DNA from: Allolobophora icterica
Taxonomy: Eukaryota; Annelida; Clitellata; Crassiclitellata; Lumbricidae
Direction of reading: 5' to 3'
Assembly (NCBI GenBank): GCA_963556255.1
Contig: OY744604.1
Location: 73,543,130-73,607,129 of the forward strand
DNA length: 64,000 nucleotides
This document shows, in pieces, positions 46,995 to 58,306 of the stretch (the stretch's first letter is position 1; each line of letters starts with the position of its first letter). Under the pieces are notes generated by a model that ran no database searches, was not told where the DNA came from, and worked only from the letters and a program-made list of their open reading frames with translations. Position numbers and translations under genes: made by a program.

Positions 46995-47880
46995 TCCAAA
47001 CTTCTAAAGCGCCTCTCGAAGGCCAAGCGCAGGGCACCAGCCTATCCACGAGCGCTATACCAAATCAGAGGGTGCTTCCAGAGAGTAATCCAAGAGAAGT
47101 CCGAGTCCAGATTCCAGAAAGGCCAAATCAAATCAGAGGGGGTTCCATAAAGTAGTCCAAAAGAGGTCCGAGCCAGATTTCCAGAAGGCCAAATCGAATC
47201 AGAGGGGATTTTCCAACGAGTAGTCCAAATGAATTCCAAGTCAGATTCCAGAGGTCCAGGACAAGAGAGGAGGCAGAGCAGCTGTCAAGGCGGGTGTCGT
47301 TTAGGGCGAGACAAATTGGAAGGCGGAGGATCAGATGAGTCAGGATAGGAGTACTTGAAAAAGTGAGACTTCACTTTTGAGTGGAAAGCCCGGGAGTGAT
47401 AGACAGAAGAACATGAGGAGGAGGATGGAGGATAGGTTGTAAAGATGATGGCGGTACGGAGAATCTGCGGAATTCAGTGGATAGATCATTCCAGAGGCGT
47501 GATGCTGTGTTGGATATGGCTCGGTTGGAGAACTTGAGATGAGTAGTGACTGGAGATCGAGAAAGACTGAGATAGGAAGATGATCAGGTGGATAGGGTTT
47601 CCTGGATGATGAGGAGATTACAGAGGTATTCGGGCTGGACATATTGTAGGGAGTTACAGGTTAATGATAGGACTTTGAAGTGAATTTGCTCTGGGATTGT
47701 TAGCCAATGGAGTGATTTGAGGATGGGAGTGATATGATGATGTTTGGGCGTTCTAGTGACAGCTCTGGCTAGTTAGTTTTGAATGAGTTGCAGACGCTTG
47801 ATTTGGGTGGATTCAAGGTTGAGGAAGAGGGAATTGCAATAATCAAACTTCGAATGAACAATGGAGGTAGCAATGGTGGA
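46995..47880 (-). pseudogene. CR1/L2-like LINE 3' fragment
   Basis: The plus-strand complement holds the 3' end GCGCCTCTCGAAGGCCAAGC and an 80-bp direct repeat (CAAATC..AGAGG.. AGTCCAA..GAG.TCC near 47060, 47125 and 47190). The minus frames have LPISVFLDLQSLL and PYPTQHHASGM-like degraded LINE C-terminal sequence. Related to 36330-36990. Confidence 0.6.
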
Positions 47881-48054
47881 GGCAGCTTAAAGGTCAATCA
47901 TAGGTCGGATGTTTAATCTACACATTCCTATTAACTTTCAAACCTATGGTATCCCTGATTAGGTAGCATCACTGGCTTTAGTTGAATGTCCTTAAGATCT
48001 TCGAAAACACATAAAATGTTTTCATGGGTGTTTGCACGATTTGTATTAAAAATC

Positions 48055-48060
48055 TTTATT
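48055..48060 (-). promoter_or_regulatory. Gene D polyadenylation signal
   Basis: TTTATT on plus is AATAAA on minus, 29 nt beyond the gene D stop codon at 48089. Confidence 0.5.
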
Positions 48061-48088
48061 TACAATTTACTAAAGGCCTGTGCGACCC

Positions 48089-48318
48089 TTAAATACAGCT
48101 TTCTTTTGTCTTTGCTTGCTTGATGAGGGTGTCATAGATCGGCTGAGCATGTTTAACAGGGCTCAACTGTGTATACAGATTTTCATCATCTTCGTGCGTA
48201 TGTAATGAATTTCCCGATTGACGATTTTGCAATGGAAAATTTTCATACAAGGATCCAGATACAGGAGGCGTTGTAGTATAATCATTAGTGGTAATTGTGA
48301 CCTCCACACTTTCAGCAT
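48089..48318 (-). CDS. Gene D last exon: tail, behind a disrupted acceptor
   Basis: Reads DAESVEVTITTNDYTTTPPV, SLYENF, NLYTQLSPVKHAQPIYDTL and a stop, clearly homologous to gene C's tail. The AG at 48319-48320 survives as part of a 5-bp duplication, but the bases upstream now come from an inserted LINE and are not pyrimidine-rich. Whether this exon is still spliced in is uncertain. Confidence 0.65.
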
Positions 48319-51300
48319 CTGGCCCGCATGTCTGGAACGGTCTTCCTTCACCTATTCAGGAAACCAAAAGCATTTATGTTTCAAAGGAACAGTACTTGCC
48401 ACGTAACTCCGAGCATAGAGTGTGTGTATGTGTTTGTTTGTGTGTGCGTGTGTGTAAGGTATCCTAGAAGTAGCTTGCTACCGACGACGTTATAATATAT
48501 AGCAGCAGTGCTTTTTTCTAGAGAAAAGGTTCCGGAACTGAACAATAGGTTCCGGAACAGAACAATAATGGAAGGGCTAAAATCCAGAGGGAAACGGGAT
48601 TGGAGGTTGGGAGGGGTCTCAATAAATACTGAAAACAGTTCACAACACTGAAATTAAATTAAAATACTAAATTATTGTTTTTATTATTAAACTAAATAAA
48701 TTATTATTTAGTAGCTGAAAAATGTGCCGGATCGCTGTTCCGGCGCGTGTTCCGGCTGGAAAAAAGCACTGTATAGGAGTTTTATAAATTGTTGTAATTA
48801 CATTACATTACATCTACAAAAGCACACAGCCAACTAGGGCCTACGTGTTGAGCCTTGTAGTTGAATTTCAGTCCAAGGTGTTTGGTTTCTCGGGACATTT
48901 AAAACTGTAATTCTAACTGTTACAAGAAATATTTATAACATCGCTGCCATAGAAACAGTTCTGAATGATTTTAAAGTTCTTCGACAATAACACGTTCATC
49001 AATAAGCAAACAATACTCTGAGATCCAGAATAATCACCAGTGGCTGGCTCCCGCAAACACCTAGAACCCAACTTTTATCCAGAGTCAACAGTTCATACGC
49101 TGTACATTGTAATGCATTAATTTCTATAAAACCTTAAGAAAGATCTTTAGTACGTTCACGCAGAATATTAATTAAGTGTTTTCTATACTGTTCAAAGGTT
49201 ATGAAGAGTAATCTTAGTAGCTTCTTAAACTGTACCATTTTTCGATGGTGTTCGTCTACATCGCTGGATCATACAAATTGCTGCCAGTACGATATAGCCA
49301 AGAATACAGATTACCAAAGACGCTGTGACCACAGTGAATTGGAAATCATCTACACAATATTCAACATCAAAATATCAATTATTATTTAAATGGAGACCGA
49401 CTTAATGTCAACAATACTGTTCGCTAAATAAATGAGGATATTAGAACTACTTATATCCATAATATTCTGCGCTATGAATCAAGATCAATGGATATAAAGT
49501 TCCGACGAATATCAGATAAACTCGGCCATAATGATTTCCATGTTTAGCCGCATGGCTTAATGATTATAGCCAAGTACAGTAGGCCTAATATATCGAGAAC
49601 TTTCCATGCTTAAAAGGCTTTTAAGGTAACCCTTAAACTTTCTAACACAATTTACCTATCAAGTTAGGGCTGGCTTTAAAAAAGTCTCTTTTTGCGGCTG
49701 TCAGTTTCCTAAAAATGCGTCTCACCGACGCCAATATGTGACAGATTTTTTAACATAATACTAAACTAGCAATCAATGGCACTTCTATAGAGACGACCAT
49801 CGCTGCCTTTCGCAAATTACTGTAGACAATTCTAAGTATAGTTTATTACTGTGCTAAGGGAAAATGAATGGAATGTGTGACCTGCTTTTTGCGTTTCAGA
49901 TGCTCCAACCAGTATGCAGTAATGAAATGAAATATTAAGTTTCTTACCCGATATTTTACAGGCGCATGCGGTTGTGTGGATGGTAGTTACTGAAAACGAA
50001 ATATATGAAAGTCAAGGACGTTCATTTCAAGAGATAAGTAAAGTTATTCCACTTCACTTTCATGATAAAACTGGTTCAAAATAAAGTAATAATCTTGCTA
50101 AGATAAATGTAAATTTATTTAAATGTCTCCAATGCAATAGAAGTGGTTAATAGTTAAACTATTGGCGTGGACGAATTTACCAACGTATTGAAAATGTAGG
50201 CCTAAAGTAGTTTGTAAAGTAAAACTTAAAGAGCGAATTAATTCCGGATCATGAAATTTGATTGGCAGATTTGCAACGTTTGATAATTGATGCCTAATGA
50301 GAATAATTACTCGGCATATGCGAGAAGTATTGTATAAAGATGTCTACCTGTTCCATTAGATGTACTGATTCCTGTCGTCATCTCGAAAGTATACGCTGTG
50401 AACGGAACAAAGAAACATAAAATGTATAATACGTTGTATATATTTTGAACTGCGGTTACTTCAATATCTTTTTTATAAAAATGGATTTTAAGACATCGTA
50501 ATGATATTGCGATACCTTAAATTATATATGAAAATATAGATTTGTTTATGCTTATATGCTTGACAAATCTTAATCAACCTATATGCTTGAAAAATCTAAA
50601 TTAACCTACAAGTCAGATTTAGATTTTAAAATGAATTCATATATTATATACGGTGGTAAATTATTTACCAGGCGTCGTAGTTGTAGAAGTGATCAAGGCC
50701 TTTGCGGGAGGCTTAGTAGTTGTAGTAGAGATTGATGGCTTCGTCGTCGTAATAGGCACTGCAGTTAGAAAATACGTTCTCAGCTAATCAACACGTTTTA
50801 TTTCAGTATCACTGGCCTTACAGTTATCAGTGCGTTGAGAATGTTGTTGCTTGTTGAACTAATTGTTTTACGTGATACAAAGTTTGCTACTGCACTTCCG
50901 ATCATTGGTGAAGTAAGTTTCTTATGTGTTAACACCAAACAAAACATTTTGAAAGAGTAAAGAGTATAAAGTTGCGTTTGCATTCTGGAAGTGTCTTCTA
51001 GTGCTCGCATGGTAGTTCAATTTTATCATTTAGGCTTTCTAAGGTCACTCTGCATGATGACAATTGATAAGTTCTTAGTACGCAACTGATTCTGCCAGCA
51101 AGCAGTGAGCCTTGGTAAAGAAATCAGCTGGTAAATAAACGATATCTACTGCGAATCACTGGCCCGTGTACAAGGACTTATGATTGTGGGTATAAACATA
51201 ATTACAAGACAATGAAATTAACGCATACCATAAGCTCCAATGTGAAATTGAAAGATTTTCTCTAAAATTAACAATTCTTTTTCGTGCTTCAGCTAAAAAG

Positions 51301-54300
51301 AATTACCAGGTTTAGTGGTTGTGAGGACGGTCGAGGTCTTTGGAGTGGCAGCAACTGAAGAACACACAAATAAAACACACTAGGGCCTATAGTAGAAATG
51401 CTATTTTAGCACATGGCCATGTTCCGTTAATAATAGTCTCTCCAGTAGTCTGTAATCAGTATTTAAATTCCATATCTACATATTTCTTTTCTGCAATACA
51501 TCTTAGACAACAATAATAGTTACTAATTAGAATCACCGTGTGTACATCAAGATCATAACTGTCGAAAACTTTTTATTTTATTATTTTCAACGGGGGGACA
51601 ATGAAATGTGAACGAGGTTTAATTTTAGTGATGATGAATGAAATACATGTGAAATTGGTCTAAAATACTCGCCGGGAGTATTACCCATTGATTTCCATAA
51701 TGGACTCAAATACTTGTTCTATATTAATATTACCACCAGGTTTGGAAGTTGTTGTTGTAAATGAAATGTTTTTGGTGGAAGAAACTAAAGGAAAAACAAA
51801 CGAAAATCTTATCGTTTCACTCACACTACGCACAATGCGCGAAATACGCCAGAAAGTATAAAGTTATAATGTTGAAATTTACTATTTTGTAACATAATAG
51901 ATTATCCAGGCCTAGTGATTGCAGAAAAAGTAGAGATTTTCGTGATAGAAAAAGCTGAAATTAGAGTGCATGCGGTTATTATATTTGCATTAGTGTTTAT
52001 TTTCGCAAAATTAATGAATTTGTCCTGTTTTCACATGCTTATTGTTTTGGTTAGTATTATCCTTCTAGTGTATTAAAATTCTTACCAGGTTTAGGAGTTG
52101 CAACTGTTATCGATGACCTCGTTGTCGTGGGAACTAAAGCAACAACATGAACTAAAGTTTCTTATTTTATTTCTGCATTGCTGCACACAACTGCAAAACA
52201 TTATAATTCTTTTATTATGAGCTATATAGGCTCATACATATACAATTCAGTTAAATAAACATCTTGGCTAATGCACATGGCGAACATTTGTATTGTAAAC
52301 CCTCTTGGCTCTTGAATAGTTCAGCACATATATACTGTTGAATTTAAATTAACGATTGGGTGAACATTTTTGGCACAGTATTAATTTGCAGGTTAAGTAC
52401 TAAGCATGACAGACTATATTTAGAATAAACCACTGAGCTTGTATACACTTATTACATAGTCATAAATCGAAATCTAGCTGAATCAGATTTAGATACACTA
52501 TGTTCTGTGTGAAGGTATTTACCAGGCCCAGCAGTGGTAGGAGTGGACGAGGTCTTTGTGGAAGGCTTAGTAGTGGTCGAGGTCTTTGTGGTAGGTTTAG
52601 TAGGGGTCGGCATCTTAGTGGTAGGCTTAGTAGTGGTCGAGATCTTTGTGGTAGGCCTAGTAGTGGTCGAGATCTTTGTGGTAGGCTTAGTAGTGGTCGA
52701 GATCTTAGTGGTAGGCTTAGCAGTGGTCGAAATCTTTGTGGTAGGCTTAGTAGTGGTCGAGATCTGTGTGGTGGTAGGCTTAGTAGTGGTCGAGATCTTT
52801 GTGGTAGGCTTAGTAGCGGTCGAACTTTTTGTGGTAGGCTTCGTAGTAGTCGAAAGCTTAGTGATAGTCTTAGTAGTGGTCGGGATCTTAGTGGTGGTAG
52901 GCTTAGTAGCGGTCGAGATCTTTGTGGTAGGCTTAGTAATGGTCGAGACCATAGTGGTAGGCTTAGTAGTGGTCGAGGTCTTTGTGGTAGGCTTAGTAGT
53001 GGTCGAAATCTTAGTGGTAGGCTTAGTAGTAGTTGAAATCTTAGTGATGGGCCTAGTAGTGGTAGTGATCTTTGTGGTTGGCTTAGTAGTGGCCAAGATC
53101 TTTGTGGTAGGCTTAGTAGTGGTAGTGATCTTTGTGGTAGGCCTAGTAGTGGTCGAAATCTTAATGGTAGGCTTAGTAGTAGTCGAAATCTTTGTGGTAG
53201 GCCTAGTAATGGTCGAGATCTTACTGGTCGGCTTAGTAGTAATCGTAGAGCTTGAGAGCTTCGTCGTACTTGAAACTGTATTCACAAAACATATAATAAC
53301 AAAACTCTAATCAATTTATTAGTAGTGATGTCTCAACAGGCAGCGCGTTGACAAACGTTATTATTTGTAACTGGTTTGCATAAAATACTCTTTTATACGG
53401 CACTGCCATCAATATCCATAGAGTACAAGACACAAGAAATGCGGCTTCTGTTGAATGAAATTCAGTTAAGCGAACTGATATGAAGAGATTGGTGAGTTGG
53501 AAAATAGAAAATTAATAATATAATAGAAAAGAAATGTCCCTGGTCATGTGAACTTTTCTTTTACGCTCTTCTCGATCATTGGTCACTTCCAACTAATGAA
53601 TATTAGTAACCAATGACGTCACTGTAATGGACGTTCGATTCAAACTTAATTCTACGTAAATTTCAATATACCGTAAAATGACTGCTCTTTTAAACCAGCG
53701 GATTCAAACAGTATTAAATTACACTAATTTACTTAAGTGGAGAACGAGCGAACGAAATTACATTTTAAAATTGTTCTATGCCGTATTTAGGACGGGCAAA
53801 GATCTTCCCGGCTTTTCGCCAGGTGGCGCCACGCATACGTGAACAATATTATTATTACTATTGGGACTATGTTACGTTAAGTTTTCCCAGGGTCGCAATA
53901 AGGCTAGTGCGGGCCCCAGTGCTGTGATTACCTATATAGCCATGAGCGAGGGCTCAATTACAAGTACAACAAATAATTTAAAGTACTTCGGAAAATCCGG
54001 CCCCTCAAACTGTGGGCCCGGTTGTTGCAGCACTCTTAGCACCCCTGAATGCGGGCATGAGTTTTCTTTTAATGACTCACATTGGAAAATTTTCAAATTG
54101 TTTTATATCGTCTTAGGACGGGAAATCATTTAGTATTAAATAGTCGGCGATTGGTAGTTCAACAATTATAGCATTCGGCCTTCGGAGCTTACTCTGTGCA
54201 ACGACACTTGCTAAGGTTCTTTGCACACAGTGTCTCTATCACAAAGAAATGCAACGTGGTAAACATATAAGCTGGAAAATAAATGACAGTTCCTGCAAAC

Positions 54301-55770
54301 CACTTGTCTTATGTACATGGCCATAATGATTCGTGATTTTAGGCAAAAATGTATAAGAAAAACAGCTCATTTTATCCTATATTTGAAACCGTTATTTTAG
54401 CTGTATATGAGGGGTTTAGCATAGTATGATAGGTTGTTAAGTCTGTACTAATGCGAGCCACACTATAGAATACGTTTTAAGTTTCTGTAAATAGACGCTG
54501 TATCTCTGCACCGTTAAACCTTACCAGGTTTGGTTGTTGCAATGATGTTCGGGATTCTTGTTATCGTAGATACTAGCAGAGAAAATAAGTGTAAGCTGCA
54601 TTTGAATGTTATTTACCTACAGCTAAATCATTATTAGCTACTTTTATGCCAACTACTCATGGTCACGCCCTTTATGCACGTGTAGACTAGCAGTTGTATC
54701 GGAAAATGGACATTTAGATCGACTTAGTTGTAACACCATTAAGAAGAAGTTAGGAATGGAATTGATAGGTCGTGTGGTTCGTATGGAAATAGATATAAGA
54801 CCGAACCAAATGATAATGGGGATACAGAGAGGAATAGCAAAAAGAGCGGGCAGAAAATCATCAAAGACGATGTGAAATGCCTGGAGAATGGAGATGTCTA
54901 GGGATTAGGCAAGCAGCCTGGCAATAAACAAATAATGAGCGGCATGCATATGAAGGATTATATTAACTAGGCCTAAACATTAAGTTGTAACATGCATCTT
55001 TTAGCGTATTTGAGTGCACAAAAACTCTTGGAAGCTGTTCTGATTTGAAACGTTTACCTGGTTTCAAAGTTGCAGCCTTTGTTGCGTTAGTATCTAAAAA
55101 AACAATTCAGTTGTCAAATACGAATTGTATTTAGTTTTTTGAATTGACATTGTTTAAAATAATGTGCAGGTCACATTAAAAAATTATGATAATGGTAAAA
55201 TAAATATTGATGACATAATTCGAATCTATTGCATTCAGTACAATGAGAAATTTATTTTTGATTGTGCTACAGAAACCGAATATTTAATTATGTTAACTTC
55301 ACCCAAATGCGTGTAAACTAAAGTAGTTTAGCTAAAGATTGTCGCAATCTGGATGATATAAGGATGCTGTTGAGCAATATTATTTCTGAAAGAGTGTCAA
55401 GGACAGGATGTTGTAAGTCAGCAATGCAGCTTTACAGGATCATAATCGGCTGCGTGAAGTTTTGGGAAACAGCCATAGACAACAGATTTTTACGTGGAAA
55501 AATTATCTAAATTGACCTAGTTCTGAAAAAATTTAATATGCACAAGGATCCGATATCTCGTAAAACATGCAATCTCTACAATCGCGTTAAAAATATCTGC
55601 AGTTAAGTAGCTATTTGATGATCTGAAGAAAAACTGACTAAATACTTTCAGATTTTTAAAGCATACAGGCTATGTTATCTTTTTGACTTACTTTGTGTAT
55701 GTATTGACCCAGCACATATTGCAAAGACGATTAAAGCTGAGTACAGGAATGTCCGTTCGTTAGATTCCAT
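48089..55770 (-). CDS. Gene D: large mucin-type receptor with tyrosine tail, 13 exons, about 543 aa
   Basis: Exons, minus order: 55692-55770 (signal peptide MESNERTFLYSALIVFAICA...HTQ); 55058-55093; 54525-54572; 52523-53275 (251-residue Thr/Lys/Pro stalk); 52086-52133; 51907-51954 (donor damaged); 51737-51784; 51307-51354; 50669-50758; 50348-50395; 49948-49989 (TTACAC); 49236-49349 (TM, VICILGYIVLAAICMIQR); 48089-48318 (tail). The sum is 1632 nt, 544 codons. Every junction is phase 1 and six exons are exactly 48 nt, so any may be skipped in frame. Tail motifs are SLYENF, NLYTQL and PIYDTL, with YxxL-x9-YxxL spacing as in gene C. A LINE insertion sits at the last splice acceptor and may remove the tail (see findings). 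The stalk should be O-glycosylated. Function is inferred from architecture only. Confidence 0.76.
48321..48815 (+). mobile_element. LINE fragment inserted at gene D acceptor, with nested hAT MITE
   Basis: CATCT flanks the insert (48316-48320 and 48811-48815). The plus strand encodes HVWNGLPSPIQETKS, the WN-LP end of a LINE polyprotein, then a (TG)n stretch near 48420-48458, and finishes with an (ATTAC)n tail at 48796-48811. The intron sequence CTACAAAAGCACACAG, which abuts the exon in gene C (24088-24108), resumes at 48814. Confidence 0.78.
48506..48771. mobile_element. hAT-type MITE
   Basis: The left end CAGTGCTTTTTTCTAG and the complement of the right end CAGTGCTTTTTTCCAG form the terminal repeats. 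The flanks TATAGCAG and TATAGGAG match at 7 of 8 positions. GGTTCCGGAAC motifs repeat inside. It is nested in the LINE insert of gene D's last intron. Confidence 0.85.
49948..49989 (-). CDS. Gene D 42-nt cysteine-pair exon
   Basis: Encodes VTTIHTTACACKIS. The gene C counterpart (25120-25161) encodes VTPVETTACLCEQS. Size, phase and the TTACxC motif are conserved while the rest varies, so the cysteines likely matter, perhaps for dimer formation next to the membrane. Confidence 0.75.
51907..51954 (-). pseudogene. Gene D 48-nt stalk exon with lost donor
   Basis: The acceptor CTAATTTCAG and 48-nt phase-1 frame (AFSITKISTFSAITRP) match its neighbours, but the donor reads GATAAT instead of GTAAxx. 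Probably skipped. Skipping keeps the frame. Confidence 0.65.
52523..53275 (-). CDS. Gene D mucin stalk exon, 30-bp coding minisatellite
   Basis: 753 nt, phase 1 to phase 1, acceptor GTGAATACAG and donor GTAAAT. About 25 tandem copies of a 10-residue unit close to KPTTKISTTT (variants RPTTKI, KPTSKI, KPTTTQIS). It is an extended, basic, O-glycosylatable stalk. The 30-bp unit (GGTCGAGATCTTTGTGGTAG on plus) is likely length-variable. Long plus-strand frames over it are artefacts. Confidence 0.85.
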
Positions 55771-57713
55771 CACTGCGAATGAGATCTACTGTCAATATAT
55801 AAACAAGATTTGAAATTGAAGGATAATGTTGAGCAATCAAAGGTTAAATCTGCCAAGCTTATGACTACCCAGCAGTTACGAAGAAACCCCAAACAAAGAT
55901 TTAGAAATCCTTTCACACAGTATGTATCATTGCCCACTGAATATGAGAAGCCTAACTATTTTTGTCTGGGCGTCTGCATAGATTTAAAGCCGATTTCAGT
56001 ATAGTCCAACTTCCTGATCTATTGTACATTGGTTTTTACGCCTGATATCCAATAATACTTATTTTCGATTGCAGCTAAAATTTAAATGCAAATACAATAC
56101 TTTATAATATGCCACCAGTATCAGCCTAAATTAACCATTTGCAATTGCGAATTTACCTTTTCATGTGGAGTACTCTAGTGTTTATAGTCTTTCTGGGCGT
56201 CGTATTCATAAAAATTATTAGTTCAGTATCTAAAGTGGCTGTCAGAGAAATCTAAGAGTAAATTAGGATTTCTATGGACGGGAAACTACACTACAGTGTA
56301 TCCTGAATAAAATTCAGCTGGTATTTATCCATCGTTATTATCATTATATTATTATATGCGACTATAGTGAAAAAGAAACAAAATTATTGTCTAATCCATC
56401 GTTCGACTACAAATTACATAATCGTATAAACTTTTACAACATGCAACAGGCGTCGACATATGATGTAACCTATCTAGACATTGATATAGCGCCTTTCGAT
56501 TAATCGAAGTAGTTCCTTGATAGCATAGACACTGCACACAGGACCATCAGACTGATCCAAACAAGTGCGTTGTAAGACAGTTTGAAGATGTTTGTTGAAC
56601 AGAGTCAAATGCAAAAGAATGTATCAGCAACAACAGACTGCTTCAAGAAGAGTTTTCAAGACAGAAGAAGGCACGATGGACTCGAGATGATGAACGGAAG
56701 CAAGGCACCTGCATATCTCCACGTGTATAAGAGGACAACGATCGCCGATCCGATTGACTCGAGTCTGTAATATAGAGCTCCCTGATGTATCCCAAAGGGG
56801 TGCGACCAACGAGGCCCATCACAGAAGAAAAATCGTAAACTGTATCTCTCCTTGACGGGGACCGAGTAAAACGTTTCGGCTACGGTATTTAATACGATAT
56901 ATGAAAACTGTAAGAATGATAAAACAACACAACTATAACAATAAAATAGTCTAACAGGTACAGCAGAATACCATATCTAGAATCAGACATAAACGGAGAA
57001 TCCTATTGATACAAATGGACAGCATACCAATAATAAGTTGTTATCGGTCAATCACCACGGCGTTTCTGGTCTCCCGGTCGCAAGACAGCTCAAGAGTCAC
57101 GATCCAGAATGATCACAAAAAGAACTAATATGAATTTCCACACAAAAACTAATATAAATTGCCACACGACGAACTAATAATGATTATGAATTGCCACACA
57201 AAGAACTAATAGGAATTACCACAAATTAGCGACCGATTTATCACGCGGCTAAACAGGATCTCTATGACCTACGTGGGCTTAGCCAAGCTTGCACAACAGT
57301 GCAGATGTATTTCACGCAGCTCAGCCTAGAATCGACTATCTTACGCAAGCACTAATTGGAATTGTGTCTCTCAAATAACCCCCGACTGAGTGTAATTAAC
57401 TATGGGTGATCTCATCGACAATGTTCTCATATTAACCCGTTACCGAGAAAAGCCCAAGTAACCCTCAGCCGGTATTATCGCACCCAAGGCTTTATGTTCT
57501 TACCATATATACATAGTGCAACATATCTGGCAAACACAGCATCGAGCTGGTCAATTATAATCGTTCAAGGAAACAATTCTACTTGTACATAGACTAGTTC
57601 CCGGATGTAAGATCAACGGCTACATCCTTTTAAAACATTTCTGAATGTATGCAAGCATGCTTTTATGAATGTATGTGTGCATGGGTGTCCGGAGGGGGCA
57701 AGAGGGGCATTTG
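55771..57713. other. Intergenic: 5' flank of gene D
   Basis: No exon recognised. A TTTATATATT motif lies just above the gene D ATG (complement near 55794-55803). A 'TATAGCGCCTTTCGA' LINE-tail-like piece is at 56483-56500. Four degenerate copies of GAACTAATA..GAATTNCCACACA lie at 57118-57232. Confidence 0.4.
57118..57232. repeat. Degenerate 25-30-bp direct repeats
   Basis: AACTAATA followed by AATTNCCACA recurs about four times with varied spacers. Origin unknown. Confidence 0.55.
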
Positions 57714-57721
57714 CCCCTGAA

Positions 57722-58268
57722 CAGTGATGGGAAATAGTTAACTATAAAGTTGCTAACTTTTAGTATAACTAAAAATTGTTAGTTAAGGATGAAGTTTAAC
57801 TAAAATGAAATAGTTTGGTCAAAACCATAGTTTAACTAAAAAAAATGTTAGTTGCTAACTAAAAAGTTTAAATAAAAAAATCAGCAATATGCAACTATTT
57901 TCCGCAATGAACATTGAACATTGTCAACAACCCAACGTGAAACTTATTGATTAGCACTGCATGATTTTAGCATTAACAAATTCATACACTATTTACAATA
58001 CACATAATAGGTGTATGCTAGAAAAGTACACATTGCACAGTTTGAAAGTGAAATTGTCATTGACGCTCTGCATTATTATAGCTCACTTAACCTCTGTTAT
58101 TGTGAAAATGTTTGTCGTAAAAAGTTGGAAAAAGTTGGAAAAACTTTGACTACTTTTTTAATGTTAGTTAACTAATTTCCAAAATCAGTTGCCAACTTTA
58201 GTTAAACTAACTTTTTTAGTTGGAAAATAGTTTTAGTTTAACTAAAAAAAGTTTAGTGCCCATCACTG
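57722..58268. mobile_element. hAT-like foldback MITE
   Basis: The ends CAGTGATGGG and CCCATCACTG are exact complements. The flanks CCCCTGAA (57714-57721) and CCCCTGGA (58269-58276) match at 7 of 8 positions. The interior repeats AGTTAACTAAA in both orientations over more than 100 bp at each side. No transposase. Confidence 0.85.
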
Positions 58269-58306
58269 CCCCTGGATTTTACAAATATTTTACTAAAATG
58301 AAATCG

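Noticed and set aside
52534..53310. Long plus-strand frames rich in Val/Gly or Gly/Arg/Ser over the gene D stalk
   Set aside because: They are the complement of a 30-bp minisatellite whose minus frame has splice sites, phase agreement and a Thr-rich stalk homologous to gene C.
53861..54133. 90-residue plus-strand frame inside a gene D intron
   Set aside because: No recognisable domain and no splice or paralogue support.
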